A stretch of 24,178 nucleotides of DNA. Origin: a virus. The position numbers and the translations under genes were made by a program. Numbering within the stretch: position 1 is the first letter of the stretch; every line of letters starts with the position of its first letter. Below the pieces are notes generated by a model, which was given only the letters and a program-made list of their open reading frames with translations, did no database searches and was not told the DNA's origin. The stretch is taken from positions 1 through 24,178 of IMG/VR virus record IMGVR_UViG_3300005184_000001; one strand, written 5' to 3'. Below, in pieces: positions 7,699-12,916 of the stretch.

Positions 7699-7914
7699 CT
7701 ACCAGGCCCCTACGCGCTGCGGGCGGCCGTCGTCGTCAAACAGGACAAAACGCGCGGGCACAAAACGCGCGTCCGGCGCGAGCTCGAGCAGCGCCGGCAG
7801 CTCGGCGCATGCAGCCACAAATGCCTGCTCGTCGGTCAGGCCCTGCTCGACGATCAATTCGTGCATGAGGTCGAGCAGCTCTTCCAGGTCTGCGTAGGCA
7901 TCAAGGGTGATCAT
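7699..7914 (-). CDS. Small acidic helical protein of unknown function
   Basis: 71 residues, MITLDAYADLEELLDLMHE..., Leu- and acid-rich with two probable helices followed by a short beta-like end (RFVLFDDDGRPQRVGAW). I do not recognise a family. The ATG at 7914 overlaps the stop of the SWIM gene by one base (TGATG), so the two are translationally coupled; a start at 7926 is possible but less economical. The acidic character and coupling to a DNA-binding candidate suggest a partner or modulator of the SWIM protein, which is inference. Confidence 0.65.
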   Translation of the reverse strand: MITLDAYADLEELLDLMHELIVEQGLTDEQAFVAACAELPALLELAPDARFVPARFVLFDDDGRPQRVGAW

Positions 7915-8459
7915 CAGGCGGCCCACAGGTCATCGGCCAGCGCCTGCAATCGGGGGTCGACGTCCATCACGCGCGCCGCGCCCAGCTTGAACGGTGCCGC
8001 CGGCGCATCCTGGCTTTGCACCTGGTCGTACCACTCATCGCCGGCGCGAGCATCGCCGAGCAGCCGCGTATCCTCGAAGGCATCAAAGGGACCGTCCAAG
8101 AATGAGCCAGCGGGGAGGGCTTCCTCGCAGATCGGCAGCGGGAGGACCGCAACGGGGTCCACGCCGGCAGCCGCGAGCGTCGACAGGATGCGCCAGGCGC
8201 CGATGTGCCAGCACACGCCGCGCGTTGTCTCGCAGCTGCACGACTCGCCATCGCACAGATGCACGTCGTTCTTGTGGCTGTAGCTTACGATGTGCAGCAC
8301 GCCCTCGTCGACGCGCCACGCCTGCGACATGAGCCGCGTTTCCGCCTTTTCGAGCGCGCGATGCAACGACGCATCTGCCGGGTGGCATATGCGGACCAGC
8401 ATACTCGCGCTGGTGAGAAGTTGCGCCGTGATCACCGTCTGCCGTACCATCTGTGTCAT
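7914..8459 (-). CDS. SWIM zinc-finger protein
   Basis: 181 residues. The SWIM pattern CxC-x6-CxH is explicit: C74-S-C76-x6-C83-W-H85 (SCSCETTRGVCWH), preceded by short beta-like segments (VLHIVSYSHKNDVHLC), the usual SWIM layout. SWIM domains bind nucleic acid or protein partners. The C-terminal half is acidic and unrecognised. ATG 8459 has a strong ribosome-binding site (AAGGGG) and a near-consensus promoter at 8514-8486. It is the first gene of a two-gene minus-strand operon and diverges from the excisionase-like gene, the position normally held by a phage repressor. Whether it regulates is not shown by sequence. Confidence 0.8.
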   Translation of the reverse strand: MTQMVRQTVITAQLLTSASMLVRICHPADASLHRALEKAETRLMSQAWRVDEGVLHIVSYSHKNDVHLCDGESCSCETTRGVCWHIGAWRILSTLAAAGVDPVAVLPLPICEEALPAGSFLDGPFDAFEDTRLLGDARAGDEWYDQVQSQDAPAAPFKLGAARVMDVDPRLQALADDLWAA

Positions 8460-8477
8460 TATATACCCCTTCCTTAG

Positions 8478-8534
8478 TGATAACGACTATACCACGTCTA
8501 TTATCGCGTGTAAAGGGGTTTACGTATGATAACG
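8478..8534. promoter_or_regulatory. Repeated TGATAACG operator candidates
   Basis: TGATAACG occurs at 8478-8485 and again at 8527-8534, and a related inverted element (TTATCG) lies at 8501-8506. The first copy touches the minus-strand -10, the inverted one lies in that promoter's spacer, and the second copy lies just upstream of the plus-strand -35. The arrangement is what a shared regulator of both divergent promoters would need. The binding protein is unknown; the adjacent HTH protein is the simplest candidate. Confidence 0.5.
8486..8514 (-). promoter_or_regulatory. Sigma-70 promoter for the SWIM operon
   Basis: On the minus strand TTTACA (8514-8509), a 17-bp spacer and TATAGT (8491-8486). 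Five of six bases match the consensus at both boxes. It lies 27 bp upstream of the ATG at 8459 and is followed by a strong Shine-Dalgarno sequence. Confidence 0.82.
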
Positions 8535-8542
8535 GTTCTCAA

Positions 8543-8571
8543 TTGACAAGCGGTTGGCCGGGCGGTATGCT
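8543..8571 (+). promoter_or_regulatory. Sigma-70 promoter for the excisionase-like gene
   Basis: TTGACA (8543-8548, perfect -35), a 17-bp spacer and TATGCT (8566-8571). Transcription would begin near 8578, about 20 bp before the ATG at 8597, which has AAAGGGG at 8584-8590. It is back to back with the SWIM promoter, with 28 bp between the two -35 boxes. Confidence 0.85.
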
Positions 8572-8596
8572 GTTCCCTATCGCAAAGGGGTTGCTC

Positions 8597-8839
8597 ATGA
8601 TGAACGATGAGCTGTTGAGCGCATCGCAGGCAGCCGACTACCTCGGCGTCAGCCGCGTCCGGATCAATCAGCTGGCAAACCTGGGACGGATCAAGCGCGA
8701 GGAAATCGGCGGCTACTATCTGTATCGCCGCTCGGAGCTTGACCGGTGGCGGGAGTCGCCCAAGAGTGTTGGAGGTCGCCCAAAAAATCAGCCGAGTAGT
8801 GTAGAAATAAACAGAGGGCCTGAGTACGTAAGCGTCTAA
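8597..8839 (+). CDS. Excisionase-family helix-turn-helix DNA-binding protein
   Basis: 80 residues. Residues about 7-53 follow the excisionase/MerR-like winged-helix pattern closely: LLSASQAADYLGVSRVRINQLANLGRI, a wing (EEIGGYYLYRR) and the terminal RSELDRWRE. A basic polar tail follows. Proteins of this type direct excision (Xis/Cox) or act as small repressors. The frame is open further upstream, but the ATG at 8597 fits the promoter and AAAGGGG; a second ATG follows immediately. The last codons and the stop lie inside a long hairpin (8810-8867). Divergent from the SWIM gene and next to attP and integrase, it is the best candidate for Xis or for the lysis-lysogeny switch. Confidence 0.82.
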   Translation: MMNDELLSASQAADYLGVSRVRINQLANLGRIKREEIGGYYLYRRSELDRWRESPKSVGGRPKNQPSSVEINRGPEYVSV

Positions 8840-8867
8840 AGCTCAATACGTACTCAGGCCCTCTGTT
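8810..8867 (+). terminator. Long perfect hairpin at the end of the HTH gene
   Basis: Inverted repeat with perfect 21-bp arms (8810-8830 and 8847-8867) and a 16-base loop that contains the TAA stop (8837-8839). The arms contain CAGAGGGCCTGAGTACG and its complement. It should stop plus-strand transcription before it enters attP; the following DNA (TGTCTGCGCTGCTTTCTT) is only partly T-rich. The stem is longer than needed for a terminator. Confidence 0.72.
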
Positions 8868-9038
8868 GTGTCTGCGCTGCTTTCTTGACCGGAGCCCAGC
8901 ACAGGCACGACCCCCTGGCTCAGTACCCCTTGCGGCGCACCTTACCAAGTGAACAGAATGATCGTCCGGGCGATAAGGTCTGCCCGGACAGCAATTTGCG
9001 CGCCGCCGGGACGGTCCGCGGCGCGCTCATGCATCCAG

Positions 9039-9083
9039 TGGTGAGCCATATAGGACTCGAACCTATAACCAACTGATTAAGAG
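9039..9083 (-). other. attP: attP core: 3' part of a tRNA-Lys(CTT) gene
   Basis: Read on the minus strand, these 45 bases are the 3' portion of a tRNA: anticodon loop CTCTTAA (9083-9077; anticodon CTT at 9081-9079), the 3' anticodon stem TCAGT, a short variable loop, a paired T-arm (ATAGG-TTCGAGT-CCTAT), the acceptor strand ATGGCTC, A and CCA. Bases 5' of the loop (GAATC) cannot pair with TCAGT and no D-arm is present, so this is not a tRNA gene. It is the part a prophage restores after integrating at a tRNA 3' end. It lies 12 bp past the integrase stop, as is usual for such attP sites. The exact crossover length needs the host sequence. Confidence 0.85.
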
Positions 9084-9095
9084 GATTCGGGTCAT

Positions 9096-9977
9096 TCAGT
9101 CCGCGGCCGGCAGCGCGTAGCGCAGCGGGTTGACCTGGCGCTTGCGATCGCGGAGCTCATCATCCGCCAGCTGGGCGTAGTGCGCGCTCATGGCGATGTC
9201 TTCATGGCCCAGCAGCCGGCGCAATGATTCCAGATCGCCGCCGGCGCGCAGGTAGTTCTTCGCAAACGTCGCGCGGAAGCTATGCACCAGGCGGCGCACG
9301 TCGCCCCGAATCCCGGCCTCGAGGGCGCGCCGCTCGATCACCTGATGGACGCCGTAGATCGTAAGTGGCCCCTTGCGGCCATACCAGAGAGCCGGGGTAT
9401 CATCGGTGCGCTCCCCGATCATCTCCTCGAGGAGCTCGAGCGTCTCAGGCTCGAGCCAGCCCTGGCGCGGCTTGTTTCCTTTTCCGATGACAGTGAACTC
9501 GCCTGATGTCCAATCGATGTCACGTCGCCGAAGTGACACGAGCTCCGACACGCGCAGCCCGGTATCCAAGAGCATCACGATGATCGCGCGATCGCGCGTC
9601 TTGCACACGGCCAGCAACTGCGCGATCTGTTGGGGCCGGTAGGACGCCGGCCGCGTCTTGGGCACCTTCGGCGCCAGCTTGCGCGCCGGGTTTGTGTCCA
9701 GCAGCTCCTCATCCACCAGCCACGAGCAGAACACGCTCACATCTCGGAAGTAGGCGGCGACGGTCGTCTTGCTCAGTGTCTCATCCGCCTGGAGATGGCC
9801 GAGATAGCCGCGCAGCGTGGCGCGCGTGATGTCATCGTCGCCCAGCCAGGTCGTGAAGTAGGACAGGCGCTGCCGGTAGGTGCTGATGGTCCGCCGCGAG
9901 AGGCCGGCGGCGATTTTGGCGTCGAGAAATGACTCGACCAGGACGCGGGTCGAGGTGGAAATGGTGCTGACAACCAC
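9096..9977 (-). CDS. int: Tyrosine-recombinase integrase
   Basis: About 293 residues, catalysing integration at attP/attB. A SAM-like N-terminal core-binding domain (about residues 10-95, FLDAKIAAGLSRRTISTYRQRL) is followed by the catalytic domain with all active residues, numbered from GTG 9977: R142 (TGLRVSELVSL), K166 (VIGKGNKPR), H232 and R235 (HSFRATF), H258 (LLGHEDI) and Y267 (SAHYAQL). It lacks the long arm-binding N-terminus of lambda integrase and resembles XerC/D-sized phage enzymes. Start: the GTG at 9977 has GGGAG upstream; a TTG at 9995 is in frame but lies inside a hairpin (9988-10005) with no ribosome-binding site. Its stop lies 12 bp from attP. Confidence 0.93.
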   Translation of the reverse strand: MVVSTISTSTRVLVESFLDAKIAAGLSRRTISTYRQRLSYFTTWLGDDDITRATLRGYLGHLQADETLSKTTVAAYFRDVSVFCSWLVDEELLDTNPARKLAPKVPKTRPASYRPQQIAQLLAVCKTRDRAIIVMLLDTGLRVSELVSLRRRDIDWTSGEFTVIGKGNKPRQGWLEPETLELLEEMIGERTDDTPALWYGRKGPLTIYGVHQVIERRALEAGIRGDVRRLVHSFRATFAKNYLRAGGDLESLRRLLGHEDIAMSAHYAQLADDELRDRKRQVNPLRYALPAAD

Positions 9978-10040
9978 GGCGATCTTCTCCCACAAACGTG
10001 TGGGAAAGTCGCGCGCCGGGTGTATCTACAAGACTCAGGA

Positions 10041-10194
10041 CGGGAGCATGGTGCGCCGGCAGTAAGGGCAAGTCCCGGCCGTGCATCACCTCGTCGCTAG
10101 TGTACTCGGGATTGTCGCTCGTTGGGTGAAAGGAGGGCGCACGGCGGGAGCACTCCTGGGCCGCGAGTGAGTGCAAGTCCCGCGCGGCCCAGGA
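10041..10194. repeat. Two related hairpin elements with a shared loop sequence
   Basis: Two copies about 105 bp apart share CGGGAGCA at the left (10041 and 10145) and GCAAGTCCCG in the loop or right part (10068-10077 and 10173-10182), with nearly the same spacing (27 and 28 bp). In the right copy the loop is closed by a perfect 12-bp stem, 10154-10165 with 10183-10194 (TCCTGGGCCGCG). In the left copy a shorter stem GCCGG/CCGGC (10055-10059, 10075-10079) closes it. Different stems around a common AGTRAGKGCAAGTCC loop suggest selection on the loop. It could be a structured RNA or a protein-binding site; the function is unknown. Confidence 0.55.
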
Positions 10195-10272
10195 CATTGA
10201 CCTCCTGACTTTTCCCCCCAGGAGGCTGCACGGATTATACCGATGGGCGCGCCATGCGCCAAACTTAACGAC

Positions 10273-10305
10273 AGCCGCCTCGACGGGGAAAACGTCGAGG
10301 CGGCT
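10273..10305 (+). terminator. Hairpin in the leader of the early operon
   Basis: Perfect 12-bp inverted repeat (arms 10273-10284 and 10294-10305, arm AGCCGCCTCGAC) with a 9-base loop GGGGAAAAC, ending 18 bp before the ATG at 10323. The following bases (TAGATTCAGGATTTGTT) are weakly T-rich and contain the ribosome-binding site. It could be an attenuator, or a terminator that shields the early operon from upstream transcription. Confidence 0.55.
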
Positions 10306-10322
10306 TAGATTCAGGATTTGTT

Positions 10323-11231
10323 ATGCTGAATAGTACCATACCGCGCGACGTTGTTAATGCTCAACCTCGACCAAAGACCAGGACCCGCCAGGCCCAGGCA
10401 TTTCGCACTGGCGAGACCGTCCTCGACGGATCGACGCACGGCGTCGGCCTGCTCTTGTTTTATAAGTACCTTGTTGCCCGCTGTTTCACGGAGTCGAGCT
10501 GCGCGCTGTCCACGATGGACTGTGCGTGTGATAACAATGTCGATCCGCGCACCATCCGGCGCTATGGGCCGATGCTTGAGACGCTCGGCCTCGTTCGGCG
10601 TGCTCCCCTTCGGCGTGGGGTGTGGCGCTACACCATCACGGCCTATGAGCCCGAGGTCGAGCCGATCGCGCCCGCGCTTGCGCCTGTTCCGGAAGTCGTG
10701 GCGATCGAGCCCGATCCCTTCTTTTTGTCGCCTCCAAACGGATCGATCGATCCGGATAAGCGGATCGATCGATCCGTTTCATCCTTTAACGGATCAAGAG
10801 ATCATCAAGGAGAGGCATCCGGGCCAGGCGGCGATCCTGGTTTGGTCGGAGAGGGTTTTTTCAGCCGGGAGGAAGCCGGGAACGCGGAGACAATCGCCTT
10901 GCTTCGTGCCGAGCGCGTCTCGCCGGCGATGTGCCGCCAGCTCGCGTGTCTCCCGCCGTCGTATGTCCGCGAGCAGATCGGCGCCGCCCGGCGGTGCGGC
11001 CGCGGGCGCGACTGGCCAGCCTTCCTGGTGGGCGTGCTGCGCACCGGTGGGGTGTGGGGTTTGTCGGGCTCTCACCCGACGGTGCGGCACGAGCCGCCCG
11101 GCCATAATGCGCCGCCGGCGGCGCTGCCTGGCATCTGTCCAGCGTGCGGCGGTATCTTACCGGGTGAGTGGCAGGGGAATTGCCCGAAGTGTCACCCGGA
11201 GTTGTTTGAGCGTGTGGGAGATGTGCCATGA
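10323..11231 (+). CDS. Winged-helix, zinc-ribbon protein; candidate replication initiator
   Basis: 302 residues. Residues about 40-108 resemble a winged helix (VGLLLFYKYLVAR, a DCACDNNVDPRTIRRYGPMLETLGLV recognition region and a WRYTIT wing), as in phage and plasmid initiators. A long Pro-rich low-complexity linker (about 110-185) follows, then a helical segment (TIALLRAERVSPAMCRQLACLPPSYVREQI) and a C-terminal zinc ribbon C272-x2-C275...C287-x2-C290. It is the first gene of the early operon (RBS AGGA before ATG 10323) and overlaps the next by ATGA. Its linker-coding DNA contains a pair of palindromes (10736-10779), recalling lambda O, whose gene contains the origin. The initiator role is inference; a transcription regulator is the alternative. 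Confidence 0.6.
   Translation: MLNSTIPRDVVNAQPRPKTRTRQAQAFRTGETVLDGSTHGVGLLLFYKYLVARCFTESSCALSTMDCACDNNVDPRTIRRYGPMLETLGLVRRAPLRRGVWRYTITAYEPEVEPIAPALAPVPEVVAIEPDPFFLSPPNGSIDPDKRIDRSVSSFNGSRDHQGEASGPGGDPGLVGEGFFSREEAGNAETIALLRAERVSPAMCRQLACLPPSYVREQIGAARRCGRGRDWPAFLVGVLRTGGVWGLSGSHPTVRHEPPGHNAPPAALPGICPACGGILPGEWQGNCPKCHPELFERVGDVP
10736..10779. repeat. Paired palindromes inside the initiator-like gene; candidate origin
   Basis: A perfect 19-bp inverted repeat: left arm 10736-10754 (AAACGGATCGATCGATCCG), a 6-base spacer GATAAG, right arm 10761-10779. Each arm contains the same 16-bp palindrome CGGATCGATCGATCCG, so the locus is also two iterons in direct repeat, 22 bp apart. A partial third copy, AACGGATCAAGAGATC, follows at about 10788-10803 beside an A/T-richer stretch. 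The DNA encodes a low-complexity linker (residues about 139-153) where sequence constraint from the protein should be weak. Confidence 0.65.
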
Positions 11232-11422
11232 TGAGTGACGAAGAAATGATCGCCCGGATCGCGGAACGGCTGCGTCCGCCTGGTCCGCCCACCATCGGCC
11301 CGTGCCCACGCTGTGGCCAGCCTGCAGAGTATCTCAGCCCCGATGGTGTGCTTGTGCTCTGTCCAATCTGCGCGCCGCTGGCCCTTGAGGCCATGCGCCG
11401 GCAAGCGATGGAGGGTGACTGA
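11228..11422 (+). CDS. Small zinc-ribbon protein
   Basis: 64 residues. An acidic/helical start (MMSDEEMIARIAERL), then C26-x2-C29 (PCPRCGQPAEYL) and a second CPIC knuckle (LVLCPICAPLALEAMRR), a compact zinc ribbon or rubredoxin-type finger. The ATG overlaps the upstream stop (ATGA, 11228-11231) with GGGAG upstream. A small metal-binding protein in an early operon could bind nucleic acid or a partner; no family is recognised. Confidence 0.72.
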   Translation: MMSDEEMIARIAERLRPPGPPTIGPCPRCGQPAEYLSPDGVLVLCPICAPLALEAMRRQAMEGD

Positions 11423-11520
11423 TGAGCAAGTGGATCAGGTACAGGATCGCGGATCTTGTCGAAGCAACACCAGGCTGGATCAGGCGCTGGTACTACTGGC
11501 GCACGCTGGGCAGGCAATGA
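11422..11520 (+). CDS. 32-residue basic, Trp-rich ORF
   Basis: MSKWIRYRIADLVEATPGWIRRWYYWRTLGRQ, strongly basic and aromatic (four Trp, three Tyr), probably an amphipathic helix. The ATG at 11422 shares one base with the previous stop (TGATG) and has the strong site GGAGGG upstream; the stop overlaps the HNH start as ATGA (11517-11520). Without it there would be a roughly 95-bp gap in an otherwise gapless operon, which supports real translation. Function unknown; it may serve mainly to couple translation to the HNH gene. Confidence 0.6.
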   Translation: MSKWIRYRIADLVEATPGWIRRWYYWRTLGRQ

Positions 11521-11843
11521 GCGCCTGGTTTCGCGCCCACCGGCATTTGTACCCGGCAAATTGGGACGAGATCGCCGCTGGTGTGAAGGCCGCGGCTGGC
11601 CACCGCTGCGCGGCGTGCGAGAGCCCCGGCGATGGGCGGAACAGTCTCGGCGTGCATCATGTGAACATGACGCCTGGGGATTGCCAGCCGTCGAACCTGG
11701 TGGCGCTGTGCTGGTCGTGCCACACGGCCGCGCATCGCTTGCGCCCGCGTCCTGTGACCAGAGACGAAACGATTGCACGGTTGCGCCGGCGGCACGAGCT
11801 CGAGATCGGCCAGTTGTGCCTCGCGCTCCGGATCCAACCCTGA
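11517..11843 (+). CDS. HNH endonuclease
   Basis: 108 residues. HNH core: C31-x2-C34 (HRCAACESPG), H47-H48 (LGVHHVNM), N60 (QPSNLVALC) and C65-x2-C68-H69 (CWSCHTAAHR), so both zinc knuckles and the His-Asn-His residues are present. The ATG at 11517 overlaps the preceding 32-residue ORF; the frame is open further upstream but shares no homology-like sequence there. Small phage HNH enzymes often assist terminase in packaging, but those lie beside the terminase genes. This one sits in the early operon, so a role in DNA processing, or as a free-standing homing enzyme, is equally possible. Confidence 0.87.
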   Translation: MSAWFRAHRHLYPANWDEIAAGVKAAAGHRCAACESPGDGRNSLGVHHVNMTPGDCQPSNLVALCWSCHTAAHRLRPRPVTRDETIARLRRRHELEIGQLCLALRIQP

Positions 11844-12193
11844 TGCCGACGAAAACGAGCCACATCACGCGCATCTTTGAGCGCCTGGTCAGAGAGAGCC
11901 GGCGAACGCGCATGATCACCCGCGCATCGCTCACCCACGGCGCGCAGCTGGCGGTCCTGGTGGACCTCGGCACGATCACGCTCACGATCAAGCGCCAGAA
12001 TCAGCCGCTGGGTGAGCGCGAGCTCGTGACCTTCCGACGGGATTGCGGCGTGCCGGAGGATGCCGAGGTTCTCACGCCCGAGATGCAAGGAACGCGCTTT
12101 ATTGCCGTGCGGGTTGAGTACGAGGATGGCACGACGGCGATCGAGCAAGAGACGTGGCGCTATGTAACCTGGCGCTGGAAGGATGAAGCATGA
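11843..12193 (+). CDS. Hypothetical protein, early operon
   Basis: 116 residues, not recognised. A basic N-terminus (HITRIFERLVRESRRTRMITRASL) precedes a beta-rich part (AQLAVLVDLGTITLTIKRQ, TRFIAVRVEYEDGTTAIEQETWRYVTWRW). The ATG at 11843 shares a base with the HNH stop (TGATG) and the end overlaps the next start as ATGA, so it is fully embedded in the coupled operon. The basic start and compact size would suit a nucleic-acid-binding protein, but this is only composition. Confidence 0.68.
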   Translation: MPTKTSHITRIFERLVRESRRTRMITRASLTHGAQLAVLVDLGTITLTIKRQNQPLGERELVTFRRDCGVPEDAEVLTPEMQGTRFIAVRVEYEDGTTAIEQETWRYVTWRWKDEA

Positions 12194-12732
12194 TGATCCT
12201 GACACCGTATACGCTGATGCCGGCATTGGTCCTGGATCTGGACGGAACGATCCGATTGAGCAAGAGTGGCGATTTCATCAACGGCCCCGGCGATGTCGCC
12301 CTGTTCGGCGATGTCGAGGCGAAGCTATGGGAGTATCGAGAGAAGGGGTTCATCATCTGCGGCGTCTCCAACCAGGGCGGCGTTGCCTTCGGCTACAAAC
12401 TGCCGTTTGATGCTGAGGCTGAGCTTGATGCAATGCTCGCGCTGTTCTCGCGGCCCCCATTCCATATCATCAAGCAGGCATACCATCATCCGAAAGGAAC
12501 CGTTCATCCCTGGAATTATCGTTCCCTGCTTCGGAAGCCGGACATCGGCATGCTGGTGCTGTGCGAGATCGACGCGTGGGAGGCCCATATCGTGATCGAT
12601 TGGGATGCAAGCCTGATGGTCGGTGATCGTCAGGAAGATCGGGAGTGTGCCGAGCGCGCCGGTATCACGTTTCAAGACGCGAACGATTTTTTTGGAAGGA
12701 TGGGCAGTGAGCACCATCGCGCCGCCATCTGA
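12190..12732 (+). CDS. HAD phosphatase, GmhB/HisB/PNKP-like
   Basis: 180 residues with the HAD motifs: I, D16-L-D18-G-T (nucleophile and acid/base Asp); II, VSNQGG with S60; III, LLRKPDIGML with K116; IV, MVGDRQEDRECAERAGI with D145 and D150. The RKPxxGM form of motif III and SNQ-G in motif II mark the subgroup that includes heptose bisphosphatase GmhB, HisB-N and polynucleotide 3'-phosphatase. The HHPKG segment matches the GmhB zinc-loop region, but its cysteines are absent. Beside an HNH nuclease in a phage early operon, a DNA 3'-phosphatase (end cleaning) or nucleotide phosphatase is plausible; the substrate cannot be read from sequence. There is no kinase or ligase domain. Confidence 0.85.
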   Translation: MMILTPYTLMPALVLDLDGTIRLSKSGDFINGPGDVALFGDVEAKLWEYREKGFIICGVSNQGGVAFGYKLPFDAEAELDAMLALFSRPPFHIIKQAYHHPKGTVHPWNYRSLLRKPDIGMLVLCEIDAWEAHIVIDWDASLMVGDRQEDRECAERAGITFQDANDFFGRMGSEHHRAAI

Positions 12733-12916
12733 GGTCTTCATCCTGCCCGATCTCGGCTGGTCCTGCCTGCTCGGGCCGATTGCACATGATGCGCGGCCGG
12801 GCGCGGTGCTTGTGACCTACAGCGCGGCGATGCGCGACCTGTGCGAGCAGACGCTGGCGGCGCTTGGACGGACTGACGTGACAGTGGAATTGCGACCAGA
12901 ACTCCGGAGGAATTGA
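12707..12916 (+). CDS. Hypothetical protein, early operon
   Basis: 69 residues, starting at GTG 12707 with a good site (GGAAGGA) inside the end of the phosphatase gene (26-bp overlap). Sequence MSTIAPPSEVFILPDLGWSC... is mixed alpha/beta, with AVLVTYSAAMRDLCEQTLAAL and a charged end VTVELRPELRRN. I do not recognise it. Its stop shares a base with the next start (TGATG). Confidence 0.65.
   Translation: MSTIAPPSEVFILPDLGWSCLLGPIAHDARPGAVLVTYSAAMRDLCEQTLAALGRTDVTVELRPELRRN

Larger units (their letters stand above)
9978..10322. other. Gene-free structured region upstream of the early operon
   Basis: 345 bp with no convincing gene on either strand and several hairpins: 9988-10005 (arms TCCCACA, loop AACG) at the integrase start; two related elements at 10041-10080 and 10145-10194; 10201-10225 (arms CCTCCTG/CAGGAGG); and 10273-10305. 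The region should hold the promoters for integrase (leftwards) and the early operon (rightwards), but no clear -35/-10 pair is visible. GGATTATACC at 10232 is a possible -10 without a partner. Confidence 0.6.

Noticed and set aside
8453-8596. Upstream extension of the HTH gene to 8453
   Set aside because: It would begin before the promoter at 8543-8571; the ATG at 8597 agrees with promoter and ribosome-binding site.
9039-9120. A complete tRNA gene
   Set aside because: Only the 3' part from the anticodon loop is present; the 5' side cannot form the anticodon, D or acceptor stems.
10033-10090. Minus-strand CPYCRR fragment (TCPYCRRTMLPS then stop) upstream of integrase
   Set aside because: Looks like the end of a zinc knuckle, but an in-frame stop lies just upstream and there is no start; coincidence or a remnant too short to call.
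10154-10194. GCAAGTCCCGC as a tRNA T-arm
   Set aside because: Superficially like a T-loop, but it lies in the loop of a 12-bp hairpin with no other tRNA arms around it.
10861-11991. 376-codon minus-strand frame across the early operon
   Set aside because: Arg/Ser/Pro-rich shadow spanning several plus-strand genes that have overlaps, ribosome-binding sites and zinc motifs.
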